Notes: generated from the sequence alone by a model not told the origin. Shown: positions 26,766-35,846, counted from the first letter of the stretch. The stretch is 64,000 bases of DNA from Pseudomonas yamanorum (GCF_013386765.1 NZ_JACARE010000037.1:21477-85476); one strand, 5' to 3'. Numbers and translations are program-made.

Positions 26766-28004
26766 TTACTCCCTGACCACTTGCAGGTCGGCAGGCGGCA
26801 GGAAGCCCGGATGCGCCACCCGATTGCGCTGCACCACCTCGCCCACTCGCGTCGCATCACCAAAGCGCTGATAAGCCAACACCAGGGCCGGCATGCTGCG
26901 CATCGGCGTCAGGTTGACCAGCCGTACACCAGACGAAGCCACCGCCGTCAGATGCGTAAACATCTGTTGGCGCAAGTCGTTCAGTGCAACGTAGTGCCCG
27001 ACGTCGGCCTTCAATGCGGACTGCCACATGGCTTCGTTCAGAAGGTCACGCAGCACCAGCACATCGTCAGCCACCGGCACTTCACGGCGCTGCACCGGCT
27101 GTGCCGCCTGTTGCGCCAGGGACGGCGTAGTGCTGAGGGTCACCGCTTTGGTCGCCACCGGTACATCCGCCAGCCAATGGGCGATCTTCACCCACAACGC
27201 ATCCTGTACCAGATTGGCGGTGGCCTGCACGGAGGCCACGCTGTCCTTGCCAGTGGTCAGCTTTGGCACGTCGATATTCCGAGCCGCTTCCACCTGCTGC
27301 GAGAGGTCGGCCAACATGCCGCGATAACCCGTGCGGGCAAACGCCTTCAGCTCCTTCACATCGCCGAGCAAGCCCTTGAACTCGGCGCTCAATTCCTTGG
27401 GCACTTCCTTGATGGCTTTGACCAAGGCATTCAGGTCGCCATACAACTGAATCAGTGGGGCAAACTGCTGCTCAATCACCTGGTAAACCTCTGCCAGGCC
27501 ATTGCGCAACGCCTGGATGCCCACCCGCGCCTGCTTCACCAGCGCGACGGCCTGCTCAAAACGCAGTACTGCCGAACCCAGCAAACTGTCGGCCGACACC
27601 AGCAACAACTGGCGGGTATTGACCGCTGCCGTGGGAAACTTCAAGGGTTCGTCGGGATAGAACTTCAGGGCAAATGTCACCAGCCCGCCGTCCTGACGGG
27701 TCTGGGTCATCTCGCATTCGCCGACCTTGACCTGCAACCGTCCAAGCCAAGGGTGCACCAGCTCACCGGCGCCCTCCTCCAGGGCCTTGAGCAGCTTGTC
27801 GCGTTGTTCCAGGCAATCCTCGCCCACCACAAACGCCGTCAGCTCATGCACCCTGGATTGCTGGCCGAGCCCTTCAAAGAACGGCAGGTCGCGCTGAGGG
27901 TATTCGTGCAACTGGCCCTTCTTGCCGACCGGGACTTTTGCCTGGTCGACCCAAAACCCGACGCCACGAAACGACGCCGGCAACAAACGATCACGCCAGC
28001 TCAT
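26766..28004 (-). CDS. DNA circularisation-family tail protein (Mu gp43/N-like)
   Basis: 412 residues. The N-terminal SWRDRLLPASFRGVGFWVD..HEYPQRDLPFFEGLG block defines the 'DNA circulation' family, in Mu the gp43 tail/baseplate protein despite the family name. The start at 28004 overlaps the end of the tape measure gene by 14 bp; the frame continues to 28052 but only 28004 matches the family start. Confidence 0.9.
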   Translation of the reverse strand: MSWRDRLLPASFRGVGFWVDQAKVPVGKKGQLHEYPQRDLPFFEGLGQQSRVHELTAFVVGEDCLEQRDKLLKALEEGAGELVHPWLGRLQVKVGECEMTQTRQDGGLVTFALKFYPDEPLKFPTAAVNTRQLLLVSADSLLGSAVLRFEQAVALVKQARVGIQALRNGLAEVYQVIEQQFAPLIQLYGDLNALVKAIKEVPKELSAEFKGLLGDVKELKAFARTGYRGMLADLSQQVEAARNIDVPKLTTGKDSVASVQATANLVQDALWVKIAHWLADVPVATKAVTLSTTPSLAQQAAQPVQRREVPVADDVLVLRDLLNEAMWQSALKADVGHYVALNDLRQQMFTHLTAVASSGVRLVNLTPMRSMPALVLAYQRFGDATRVGEVVQRNRVAHPGFLPPADLQVVRE

Positions 28005-29484
28005 TGGAGCCTCCAAGGGACAGGGAACGGTAGCCGACACGCGGGGTGACACTCAGGCCGGGTTGGTTGGTGCTGGGTTGGTCGACCCGCAGGCCGGCCG
28101 GAGCATTGTCGAAACTCACCCGCAGGTCGCCATTGAGCTGGGTGCGGTTGTTGGCGGCGGTTTGTTGCAGCAGCGAACTGGAGCTGGACGCCAGCGGCGA
28201 AATCAACTCAGGCCCCTTGCGAAACCAGGATGGATTACGCGCGCTTTCGGCATTGCGCGCCTGCTGCTCAGTGGTCAACTCCACCACACTGCCGGTAGCC
28301 CGGTTGATCGCTTCACCCAGCCCACCATCAAACAGCTTGCGAATCGGCGCGGTGATCACCGCAAGCTTCTCCGACAACTCGGTGAACCAACTCAGTACCG
28401 GTGCCCACAGGGCTTCGAGCTGTTCCATCGGATGCCAGTCGTCGAACAGGCCACTCAACACCACAAAGGCATCCTGGGCCTGCAACTTGATATCGCTCCA
28501 GATCGAGGCAAATGCACCGGTTACGGTGCCCCAGACGGCAGAGATCTTGTCCAGGGGTGACCAGTCAAAGTAACTGCTGACGACGGTGAAGGCCGCCAGC
28601 GCGGTGAGCTTGAAGTCACTCCAGATCGCCGCAAACACCCCGCTGATCACGCCCCAGTTGGCAATGATTTGCCCCAAGGGTGACCAACTGAACAGGCTCT
28701 TCATGAACTCGACCACCGGCACGCTGAGCGCCTTGAGCAAGTCCCAAAGCGCGGCAAAAAAACCAGTGATCGGCCCCCACAGGCGCATCAGTTGTTCCAG
28801 CGGACGAAACGCAAAGACCGTCTGAAAAAACTCGCCCAGGGTTCCAATCGCCGACATCACGCGCTCGCCAAGCCCGACAAAAAACGCCGATATCGGCTTC
28901 CAGTTGGCGACGATCAATCCCGCGGCCACCGCAATGCCGACGGCAACCAGCACAATCGGATTGGCGCTGAGCACCAGTTGCATCAAGCCGAGTGCCTGAG
29001 ACACGCCGGTGACGGCCGCCTGTATCGCGGTAAACGCCACCGCGCCGGCAGCCAGGCCCTGCACCAGTTGCGGATTTTCAGTGAGCACCTGGGCCACCGA
29101 CGCCAGCAACGGCTCCAGCCCGACCACCACCGCCGTGACGGCCGGCAACAGTGCGGTACCGAAAGCCACCGAGACCTTGTCCAGCGACGCGTTGAAATCC
29201 TTCATCCCCTGCGCCGCCGCTTCGGTAACGCCCTGCCCCACGGCGGCACTCACCCCGCCGACCTCAGCCTTGAACGCCAATGCCGATTTGATACCGCTGA
29301 CAAACGGCGCCGCCAGCCCGCCGCCCTTCACCAAACCAGCGATGTCCAGCTTGCCGAGGCCGGTCTGCTCCAGGTTCTGCCGGAAGCGCCCGACGGTGGC
29401 CTGCAACGCAGCAAGCTTGGGCGACAGCTGGTCGATGCCGGTCAGGCGCACGGCGGTACTTTCTACTTTCTGAGCTTCTGCCAT
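27991..29484 (-). CDS. Tail tape measure protein of the Mu-like tailocin
   Basis: About 497 residues, short for a tape measure and so consistent with a short R-type tail. N-terminal helical part, a Val/Ala-rich hydrophobic stretch (about 115-200), then four tandem repeats of about 41 residues (roughly residues 225-372) with the theme W-S-P-L..WG..TG.FA.IWSD. The ATG at 29484 overlaps the stop of the frameshifted chaperone product (TGATG). Tail length scales with this gene in related phages. Confidence 0.9.
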   Translation of the reverse strand: MAEAQKVESTAVRLTGIDQLSPKLAALQATVGRFRQNLEQTGLGKLDIAGLVKGGGLAAPFVSGIKSALAFKAEVGGVSAAVGQGVTEAAAQGMKDFNASLDKVSVAFGTALLPAVTAVVVGLEPLLASVAQVLTENPQLVQGLAAGAVAFTAIQAAVTGVSQALGLMQLVLSANPIVLVAVGIAVAAGLIVANWKPISAFFVGLGERVMSAIGTLGEFFQTVFAFRPLEQLMRLWGPITGFFAALWDLLKALSVPVVEFMKSLFSWSPLGQIIANWGVISGVFAAIWSDFKLTALAAFTVVSSYFDWSPLDKISAVWGTVTGAFASIWSDIKLQAQDAFVVLSGLFDDWHPMEQLEALWAPVLSWFTELSEKLAVITAPIRKLFDGGLGEAINRATGSVVELTTEQQARNAESARNPSWFRKGPELISPLASSSSSLLQQTAANNRTQLNGDLRVSFDNAPAGLRVDQPSTNQPGLSVTPRVGYRSLSLGGSNELA

Positions 29485-29654
29485 CACTGCACCTGCTGCA
29501 TCGCATTGATCCGTTGCGCATGCTCCAGGGATTCCCGGAGCGTATCCAAAGGCCTGGCCAGCATCTGTTCAGGGTCAACCTTCCAGAACCAGGCCAGGTC
29601 ATAGGCCACCGCAATCAGCTCGGCGACGGTGCCTGCGCCGCACTCATGAAAAAA
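29484..29654 (-). CDS. -1 frameshift extension of the Mu-like tail assembly chaperone
   Basis: Open frame -1 to the gp41-like gene. After slipping on TTTTTTC (29648-29654) the product continues HECGAGTVAELIAVAYDLAWFWKVDP.. to a TGA at 29484-29486. The extension carries a GpE-like segment (AWFWKVDPEQMLARPLDTL) and has no start codon of its own, the pattern of gp41/gp41' in Mu and E/E' in P2. Confidence 0.8.
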   Translation of the reverse strand, partial: FFHECGAGTVAELIAVAYDLAWFWKVDPEQMLARPLDTLRESLEHAQRINAMQQVQ

Positions 29655-29911
29655 CCGGCGACGGCCCAGCTCAGCGCGTTGAAGTCCACCAGGTCGAGTT
29701 GGTTGACCGACGACGGCGGAATACCCGCGCACACCGCGATGTACTTGGCGGCCACGTCGAGATCCAGACTCACGTCTTCGCCCTTGTCGATCTTGTACGG
29801 CAGCGCCTTGATCGCCCGCACTTCCTGCACCGTCGGGCGGCGCAGGGTGAGTTCGGCCAGTGGCTCGCCGTGGGCCTCGATGGCCACTTGCAGCTTCACC
29901 GTATCGCTCAT
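29615..29911 (-). CDS. Tail assembly chaperone, short form (Mu gp41-like)
   Basis: 98 residues (LTLRRPTVQEVRAIKALPY.. DLDVAAKYIAVCAGIPPSSVNQLDLVDFNALS), the tail-chaperone fold that coats the tape measure before tube polymerisation. Its ATG overlaps the tube stop by 4 bp (ATGA). A T-TTT-TTC heptamer near the 3' end allows a -1 shift into the next frame. Confidence 0.9.
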   Translation of the reverse strand: MSDTVKLQVAIEAHGEPLAELTLRRPTVQEVRAIKALPYKIDKGEDVSLDLDVAAKYIAVCAGIPPSSVNQLDLVDFNALSWAVAGFFMSAAQAPSPS

Positions 29912-30255
29912 TGCCAGGTCCCCTTGATGCCTTCGAATTTCAGCTCGATCACGGCATCGTCGCCCTTGGCCACCGGTTCTTCCACCAGGTAGGCACCGGC
30001 CAGCACGTAGACTTTGCCGTTGTTGAATTCGCAGGTGACGGTCATGTCGGTGCCCGCGATCAGCTGCTTGAGCGGAAAGTCCGGCGTGTGCAGTGCGGTG
30101 ACTTTGAAGGACGGGGTGATGTCGGTTTCCTTATAGAAACCCGGCACCACAGTTTCCCGTTTGACGGCCATCAACGGTGCTTCGCAGCCGCCGTTGATGG
30201 TCAGTTGAGCGCCGTCCACTTTGACGTAGCAGGTGCCCGCAATCAGTTGACCCAT
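29908..30255 (-). CDS. Tail tube protein (Mu gpM-like)
   Basis: 115 residues with the short beta-barrel tube fold of the phage tail tube family found in Mu-type myophages (MGQLIAGTCYVKVDGAQLTING..). It forms the inner tube around which the 498-residue sheath packs. A GC hairpin at 30274-30293 separates it from the sheath gene. Confidence 0.9.
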   Translation of the reverse strand: MGQLIAGTCYVKVDGAQLTINGGCEAPLMAVKRETVVPGFYKETDITPSFKVTALHTPDFPLKQLIAGTDMTVTCEFNNGKVYVLAGAYLVEEPVAKGDDAVIELKFEGIKGTWQ

Positions 30256-30269
30256 GATGTTTCTCCCAA

Positions 30270-30293
30270 AAATAAGCCCGCACGCGGCGGGCT
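30270..30293 (-). terminator. weak hairpin between sheath and tube genes
   Basis: On the minus strand AGCCCGCCGCGTGCGGGCT is followed by TATTTTTG. It could trim sheath message relative to tube message or protect 3' ends; not a strong terminator. Confidence 0.45.
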
Positions 30294-30319
30294 GGAATCA
30301 GTTGCGAAAAGCGCGGGGG

Positions 30320-31816
30320 TTACACCGCCGCGTCGTACTGCAAACGGAACTGGTTGAGCAGCGCAAACACCCGCAGCCCATTGACGTAATCGGGCGGGAA
30401 CAGCACGTTGACCCGGCTTGGGTCCTGGCTGTCACGCTCGACAATCAGGTGCTCGGCGAACAGTTCGGCGTTCTCCACATGGCCTTCCAGTTCCAGCTTG
30501 GCGTACTGGGCGATCAGCTCACCGCGAATAGTGCTCGGGGTCACGATCGGCTGGCCGGCGCCAAAGCGCGTGCCGTCAGCCGCGAGTTTGTGGCGCCCGT
30601 ACTTGCTGGTGATCACGCTTTGCAGGCGGCGCACGATAAAGGCCGACTGGTGCAGGGTTTCGCTGTCCAGGTAGGAGTTGTCCGCCTGGCCGAAGGCGTT
30701 CTTCTGGTAGGTGGTGATCGCCCGCTGAATGCGCACGTAGCCGCCTTCGTAGTAAGCCGTGGCGATGCCGTAGTTGAGCAGCGATTGGCGCTCGGTCAGG
30801 GTGAAGCGCTCGCTGGCGTCGGCCGGGTCGAGGCCTGGCAGGCTGCCGCTTTGGGTCGGACGGCTGGCATCGGCGGAGATAAACACCGCGGTGCGCGCGG
30901 CCAATGCAGCGGCCTGAACCCAGAACGGTTGCGGCACGCCCGGCTCCATGGCCTGGATGGTCACGTGCTGGTCGTTACGCCCTTGCCCGGCCGCCACCAG
31001 AGTGCCGATGGTGCCGCGCTTTGCGGTATAGACGTGGCCGAACAGTTGCTTGGCCCACGACCAGCGACCGCTGTTGTCATCCATCACCGCTTGCCAGGCG
31101 TTGAGGCTGGTGGTGTCGGCCCAGGGCATGCAGATGAATTCAAACGGCTCGTCGCCCAGTGCCGCCAGCGCTGCGAGTTGGTCCGGTACACCGGCGCCCG
31201 CCGCCATTTTGCCGATCACGGCGGTCAGGCCGTCGGGAATTTGCTCGCCGCTGCTCTGGCCCAAACGGTTGAGCTGCAGGCTGATGTCGTTACCACTCTC
31301 ACCGGTCCATTTGGCGGTCAGGGTGACAGTGCCATCGGCGGCTACCGCACTCACCGGCAGGTCGGCGCTGGCGTTGATTTTCAGCGCCAGGGCGGTGGCG
31401 GCAACGGCCGCCGTGGCGCCATTGATCACGGTCGCTTGAACCCGGGTGCCGCCGACGTACAGGCTGAGAATGCCGCCCTGGTTCGCGGTGCCGGTCAGCT
31501 TGAGATCCGCCTTGGCGGCACTGCCTTCGGTGCTGTGCAGCGGCAGGCACCAGATCTCGCCCACCGGGTCACTCTTGCGGAACGTCTCGTACATCGACGC
31601 CAGCATCGAACCCTGGCCACCGATGCGCTTGGCCATGGCCGCGCTCGACACCAGCACCAGGCTGCCGATTTCCGGGCTGGTGACGTTGTCGTTGACCTGG
31701 GCCACGATCAGCCGGCGCAAGGCCGACGACGCGCTATTGGCCGCCGAATTGTCCATCTCGGCGTAGAACAGCGGCACACGAATGTCCGCCGGAATATGAC
31801 TGAATCCAATCGCCAT
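30320..31816 (-). CDS. Contractile tail sheath protein (Mu gpL-like)
   Basis: 498 residues. The opening MAIGFSHIPADIRVPLFYAEMD and the conserved C-terminal sheath block (DPSRVNVLFPPDYVNGLRVFALLNQFRLQ) are characteristic of Mu/SfV-type sheaths. The start at 31816 overlaps the gp38-like stop by one base. Its presence shows the second particle is contractile (R-type). Confidence 0.95.
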   Translation of the reverse strand: MAIGFSHIPADIRVPLFYAEMDNSAANSASSALRRLIVAQVNDNVTSPEIGSLVLVSSAAMAKRIGGQGSMLASMYETFRKSDPVGEIWCLPLHSTEGSAAKADLKLTGTANQGGILSLYVGGTRVQATVINGATAAVAATALALKINASADLPVSAVAADGTVTLTAKWTGESGNDISLQLNRLGQSSGEQIPDGLTAVIGKMAAGAGVPDQLAALAALGDEPFEFICMPWADTTSLNAWQAVMDDNSGRWSWAKQLFGHVYTAKRGTIGTLVAAGQGRNDQHVTIQAMEPGVPQPFWVQAAALAARTAVFISADASRPTQSGSLPGLDPADASERFTLTERQSLLNYGIATAYYEGGYVRIQRAITTYQKNAFGQADNSYLDSETLHQSAFIVRRLQSVITSKYGRHKLAADGTRFGAGQPIVTPSTIRGELIAQYAKLELEGHVENAELFAEHLIVERDSQDPSRVNVLFPPDYVNGLRVFALLNQFRLQYDAAV

Positions 31817-31998
31817 TATTTGGCTCCCTGTAGTTTTGCCGCCTTGACGGCTTTGGTGGTGATGTCGCCATCGGCCAGACGTCGACGCCACCAGGCGTTG
31901 TCCGGGACTTCGCGACCTTCGGCCGGCAGCAGATCGCCCGCCTCCGGGTCAGGTACGGCACGGCCGGAAACCGGCAGTACGGTGATGCGTTTGCTCAT
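31816..31998 (-). CDS. DUF2635 protein (Mu gp38-like)
   Basis: 60 residues; RITVLPVSGRAVPDPEAGDLLPAEGREVPDNAWWRRRLADGD matches DUF2635, a small protein encoded just before the sheath in Mu-like phages. Its role is not known. Overlaps the tail terminator gene by 4 bp and the sheath by one base. Confidence 0.88.
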   Translation of the reverse strand: MSKRITVLPVSGRAVPDPEAGDLLPAEGREVPDNAWWRRRLADGDITTKAVKAAKLQGAK

Positions 31999-32579
31999 GG
32001 TTTTACCTCGGCAGAAAAGGTCATTTCCAGGCGCCCGTCGGGGCCTGGGCGTTGCAGATTGGGGTCGGCCGGGTCGATGGCATCGACCCGCACCGTCACC
32101 CCGGTGAAGGACGGCAAAGCGTCCAGCTCAAGCTCGGGCCAGGTTTCGGCTGGCTGTGTGCTGAGGTTGCGTCCCAGTTGGAACTCGGCGAAAAAGCGCA
32201 GCCGGTACAGCCCGCGGGTTTTCGTCAACAGCAGCCAGTCGCCGCCTTCGTACTGGATGGGTTCGTAGAAACGCTCGGGCCTGAAACCCACCAGGGCACG
32301 CCAGACTTCGGCGCGCAGGGCGTGGAGTTGGTCCATCGCCATGGCTTGTTGGCCGTCCGCCAGATCGAGTACCAGCACCACGCCGAAATGCTCGCGCAGG
32401 GTTTGTCGGGTGGTGTTTTGTGAGCTGTTGGCAGCGGCTTCGTCGGCGATCGGCGTGATGACCGCAGCAGGTGCGTCAGGCAGGGTTTGCAGGGCATCGA
32501 GATCAAGGCCGGCATGGATCTGTTGGTTGAAGCCTTGGCAGTGATCACGCAGGTGATTCAGTAACGGGGTGATCTTCAT
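31995..32579 (-). CDS. Tail terminator-like protein (Mu gp37-like)
   Basis: 194 residues beginning MKITPLLNHLRDHCQGF; matches the gp37 family at the head of Mu-type tail modules, thought to cap the tube/sheath. The start at 32579 lies just after the intrinsic terminator that ends the P2-like set, so this is the first gene of the Mu-like set. No clear promoter was found in the 57-bp gap, so expression may depend on read-through or on a promoter inside the gpD gene. Confidence 0.82.
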   Translation of the reverse strand: MKITPLLNHLRDHCQGFNQQIHAGLDLDALQTLPDAPAAVITPIADEAAANSSQNTTRQTLREHFGVVLVLDLADGQQAMAMDQLHALRAEVWRALVGFRPERFYEPIQYEGGDWLLLTKTRGLYRLRFFAEFQLGRNLSTQPAETWPELELDALPSFTGVTVRVDAIDPADPNLQRPGPDGRLEMTFSAEVKP

Positions 32580-32593
32580 GGGTTCACCGGGCA

Positions 32594-32622
32594 ATAAAAA
32601 ACCCGCTCGGGAGCGGGTTTGG
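32594..32622 (-). terminator. terminator between the two tailocin gene sets
   Basis: On the minus strand AAACCCGCTCCCGAGCGGGT is followed by TTTTTTATT, an intrinsic terminator placed between gpD of the P2-like set and gp37 of the Mu-like set. Confidence 0.85.
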
Positions 32623-32636
32623 TTGAGGGGGCGCGG

Positions 32637-33647
32637 CTAGACAGACAACCCGCCAGCAACAATCGAACTTCGATACCCCGTCGCCGGGTCGCCAACGTGA
32701 GTCACCTTGCTGATCGACCAACGTCCCTGCATGTACGACGGCCAGGTTTCATCCAGCAGCAGCAAGCCTTCGGCGGATAGCAACGGGTTGCCGGGGCAAT
32801 CGATCAGCAACTGCAAATCTTCACGGCCAACACGGCGCAGCTCACCTTCGGCCACGGCACGCGCTTCCGCTTCGTTCTGGCAGCGTTGGCGCAAGGTTTT
32901 GAACGGGGCATTGCCGACCTGAACCACGCGCTGCTTGCCCGCCGGCGCATCCCACCAGGCGACGCGGCTACCCTCGTATTTCGCCCGGGATTTCTCATCG
33001 AGCCTGGCGGTGATAAAGGCCTGGTCACCGGGGCGATTGTCAGCCGTGATGGATAATTTCACTTCCGGCAGTTGCTGGAGGGACAGCGATTTGACCTGAC
33101 CACTTTCAGCCAGCACATACAGCTCGTTGATCGGCTTGCTGACCGCGCAGTAACGCTTGGCGAGGCGTGTGATAAAGGCCATGTCGCTTTCGTTGGACTG
33201 GTCGATATGGGGAATCGCGATCCCTTCCAAAGACGGCGCCACACGGGGTGAATAACCGTGACGACCCACCAGTTGGCGAAACAACGTCCCCAAGGTCGTC
33301 GGCCCATAACTGGCAGATCGGCGCTGACGGTAGCCTGTTTGGTCGACCACGCTGAAGGGCGCCGCCGTGGCGACGATCATCAGGCGCATGGGGAACAGCA
33401 CCGGGGTTCGCTGGGTGACGACGAACTCGCCTTTTTCCACCAGCCCCGACTCCTGGTACCCGACTCGCAAGCCGATTTTTCCACTGAGACTCGGCAGGCC
33501 TTCCAGGCCCTCGATATTGAGGGTCAGTTCAAGTCGGTCGGACTCAATGCCCGCCGCGTCGGTGTGGCTCCAGTGCATCAGGCGTTGATTGAGCAGCGCC
33601 GCATTGGCGCCGTAAAACTCCACGATCGGGGTAAATCCCTGGGCCAT
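32637..33647 (-). CDS. Baseplate hub protein (P2 gpD-like)
   Basis: 336 residues of the 'phage late control D' family (FTPIVEFYGANAALLNQRLMHW.. NESDMAFITRLAKRYCAVSKP). Equivalent to PA0628 in R-pyocins. The ATG at 33647 is preceded by AGGAGG. Last gene of the P2-like set; the terminator follows within 50 bp. Confidence 0.93.
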   Translation of the reverse strand: MAQGFTPIVEFYGANAALLNQRLMHWSHTDAAGIESDRLELTLNIEGLEGLPSLSGKIGLRVGYQESGLVEKGEFVVTQRTPVLFPMRLMIVATAAPFSVVDQTGYRQRRSASYGPTTLGTLFRQLVGRHGYSPRVAPSLEGIAIPHIDQSNESDMAFITRLAKRYCAVSKPINELYVLAESGQVKSLSLQQLPEVKLSITADNRPGDQAFITARLDEKSRAKYEGSRVAWWDAPAGKQRVVQVGNAPFKTLRQRCQNEAEARAVAEGELRRVGREDLQLLIDCPGNPLLSAEGLLLLDETWPSYMQGRWSISKVTHVGDPATGYRSSIVAGGLSV

Positions 33648-33656
33648 GCTGCCTCC

Positions 33657-33869
33657 TTAATCCCAAGCCGAAACGGGGCGCACGGCCGTTGGCCGCGACT
33701 CCAGTTCGGGCACACTTACCCACACACCGGCTGGCAACACCGGGCCGTACTCTGCGAGGCCGGGGTTCTGGCGCCAAAGGGTTTCTTCAGCTGCGTCATC
33801 GCATCGTCCTAGCTCGCGATAGAGCAACAGGTTGACCGAATCACCGGCAATACTTCGGGCTCTACGCAT
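33657..33869 (-). CDS. Tail protein X (P2 gpX-like)
   Basis: 70 residues with the LysM-like tail-X features (SIAGDSVNLLLYRELGR..VWRQNPGLAEYGPVLPAGVWVSVP region). Equivalent to PA0627. Overlaps the end of gpU by 8 bp. Confidence 0.9.
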   Translation of the reverse strand: MRRARSIAGDSVNLLLYRELGRCDDAAEETLWRQNPGLAEYGPVLPAGVWVSVPELESRPTAVRPVSAWD

Positions 33870-34245
33870 TGACGAATTCCTCCAGTTCCAGGGTCCAGGT
33901 CATGACCATGGCGGTGCCGTCATCGATCACATTGCCCTGGGTTTCCACGACAGTATTAATCCGCCACAGGCCCCAGTTGCGCCCGACACCATCGACCAGG
34001 GGCAACGGCACCCGCGCATTTTGCAGCGCGCGCAGTTCGTCGAGGCGCTGCATGCCGACGGCGTACATGGCCGTGCCGCTGAACGTGAGTTTTTCCAGTT
34101 TCTGACCGTTTTGTCGCGACTGGGGCTTGCTGGCAATAATCATCAGGTCACTCCAGCCGCCGTCGCTGTTACGCACCAGCGAGGAATAGGTAAAGCCCCG
34201 GGACAGGCCAAAGATGAAATCGCCGAGTACCATTTGTTGTCGCAT
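33862..34245 (-). CDS. Tail protein U (P2 gpU-like)
   Basis: 127 residues: QMVLGDFIFGLSRGFTYSSLVRNSDGG.. KLEKLTFSGTAMY, the gpU family, equivalent to PA0626. The start at 34245 sits 2 nt after AGGAGGTGAT and overlaps the tape measure stop (TGATG). Confidence 0.92.
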   Translation of the reverse strand: MRQQMVLGDFIFGLSRGFTYSSLVRNSDGGWSDLMIIASKPQSRQNGQKLEKLTFSGTAMYAVGMQRLDELRALQNARVPLPLVDGVGRNWGLWRINTVVETQGNVIDDGTAMVMTWTLELEEFVNA

Positions 34246-35669
34246 CAATCACCTCCTGGATCGGCCAGTGCTGCGTTGCGCCGGATACCCAGCGTGTCAG
34301 TGACCATCGGCATGCATTGGAATTGCAGGGCCTGAATCACCTGGTTGACGACTTGCTGAGCGTCAGCGGGGTTGACGCCGGTGATCTGGATACTCGGGGC
34401 AATCGTGACCTGGACATTGTCCGTGCGGGCACTGTTGAGTTCCTTGCTCACCGCATTGGGTGCGGGCAAGCGATCACTTGGACCGAACAGTTTTTCACCG
34501 AGCCAGGCACCCGCCTCACTGCCAAGCAAACCACCGATTGCACCACCGAGAGCAGTGCCGACACCGGGGAAAATCAGGGTGCCGATAGCGGCGCCGGCGG
34601 AAGCTCCTGCCCAGGCACCGCCCGCGGTGCTGAGGCCGGAGGCAACAGCTTTTGCATCGCCATTGCGTACGCCCTGGACCACATCCATGGCGGTGTCGAC
34701 GTACTTCAACGGCCCGAGACGGCGGGTGCCTGCCGATTCCAGCTTGGCAAACGCTCCTGACAAACTCGCGGCGAGATCTTTGCTCGAACCGCGCGCCATA
34801 GGCCGATTTGCCGGCGGCGCCGCGTAGGAGGCAAACGAATTGCCAGAGAGACTGGTCGACGCCTGAGCCGCCTGTTTGACCGAGACCGGAGCAAGCGGCT
34901 GGCCCATTGCATTGAGCGGGGGCGTGGCATTGGCCGAGGGAGGAAGACGTTGCGGCTTGAGCTCCGCCAACTTGCCATCGATGGCTTCAGCCGGTCCACG
35001 TGGAACCGCTTGTCCTGGTTTGGGAAGCTTGACGCGCCGCCTCTTCATATTCCCGGGGGTGCGAACCTTGTCTTTATTCCGGACTGTCTCTCCAACGCTT
35101 TCGGGTAGCTGTGCAGCCGCCGTTTCAAGTAGGCCGGCGGTACCAGGGCAACATTGCTTGTCGCCGCCTTTGCCCTTGTCTTTATCAAGCCCCCCGTCCT
35201 TGAACAGTTTCCCGACTCCGGGAATCTTGCCGAGGCTCACATCGACCAGATTGCCCATCACCCGGGTCTTGGCCGTATCAACGAAGCTCGAAACCAAATC
35301 CTTCCCGAGATCCGCCCCTGCCTTGAGGCCCTTGTCCACCCAGGAATCGGTCGTCGGTGCGGGTTCTTTCTGTTCGCTTTTCGGTGCATGAGAGGCGGTA
35401 TCCGCCGTCTTGCCCGCCAGAGAATCGCCGTTAATGAACAACGTGCCGTTGAGCGTTTCCAGGGTCTCGCGCAGCCGCACCTGCTCCAGGGCCAAGCCGT
35501 TGATTTCCAGGCTGGCGCTGGCCAGTGCCAGGCTAAGGTCCGTCAGCGCGGCGGGCACCGCATCAAGGGAAGAAGACCCAGTCAAATCGTGTGCCGCCGG
35601 TGAAACGTCGCCCGAAAGCCCCAGGTCATACGTCTGCCCGGCAAACGCCAGCGCATAGTTAATGTGCAT
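34245..35669 (-). CDS. Tail tape measure-type protein of the P2-like tailocin
   Basis: 474 residues in the place of PA0625. The sequence is low-complexity and Lys/Pro/Gly-rich in the middle, with a glycine-zipper-like hydrophobic run near the C-terminus (GTLIFPGVGTALGGAIGGLL). It differs strongly from the tape measure of the Mu-like set in sequence but is almost equal in length (474 against 497), so the two tails may be similar in length. Confidence 0.85.
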   Translation of the reverse strand: MHINYALAFAGQTYDLGLSGDVSPAAHDLTGSSSLDAVPAALTDLSLALASASLEINGLALEQVRLRETLETLNGTLFINGDSLAGKTADTASHAPKSEQKEPAPTTDSWVDKGLKAGADLGKDLVSSFVDTAKTRVMGNLVDVSLGKIPGVGKLFKDGGLDKDKGKGGDKQCCPGTAGLLETAAAQLPESVGETVRNKDKVRTPGNMKRRRVKLPKPGQAVPRGPAEAIDGKLAELKPQRLPPSANATPPLNAMGQPLAPVSVKQAAQASTSLSGNSFASYAAPPANRPMARGSSKDLAASLSGAFAKLESAGTRRLGPLKYVDTAMDVVQGVRNGDAKAVASGLSTAGGAWAGASAGAAIGTLIFPGVGTALGGAIGGLLGSEAGAWLGEKLFGPSDRLPAPNAVSKELNSARTDNVQVTIAPSIQITGVNPADAQQVVNQVIQALQFQCMPMVTDTLGIRRNAALADPGGD

Positions 35670-35675
35670 CCCGCT

Positions 35676-35846
35676 CTACTCCTGTTTGACGCCAAGGCGA
35701 GTGATCGCGATGTCGTAGCGGCGTAATGCTTTTCCGACTTCCCAGTCCAGGATTTCCGCTTCGTTTACCGAGTAAACCAGCGGCACGACGTCGAGGATTA
35801 CGTCGATGTCGCGCTCCGAAAGAAGGCCGCCGGTTGATTTAAAAAA
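35676..35846 (-). CDS. -1 frameshift extension of the P2-like tail chaperone (E')
   Basis: Frame -1 to the 193-residue chaperone. Slippage on T-TTT-TTA (35840-35846) joins IDDFF to KSTGGLLSERDIDVILDVV.. and runs to a TAG at 35676-35678, 6 bp before the tape measure start. The extension has no plausible own start, like P2 E'. Confidence 0.8.
   Translation of the reverse strand, partial: FFKSTGGLLSERDIDVILDVVPLVYSVNEAEILDWEVGKALRRYDIAITRLGVKQE

Noticed and set aside
26112..28049. 645-residue plus-strand frame across the hub and gp43-like genes
   Set aside because: Antisense shadow in GC-rich sequence, rich in His/Gln/Arg, with no ribosome site or homology.
30254..32107. 617-residue plus-strand frame opposite sheath genes
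   Set aside because: Antisense of the sheath and neighbours; no recognisable domain.
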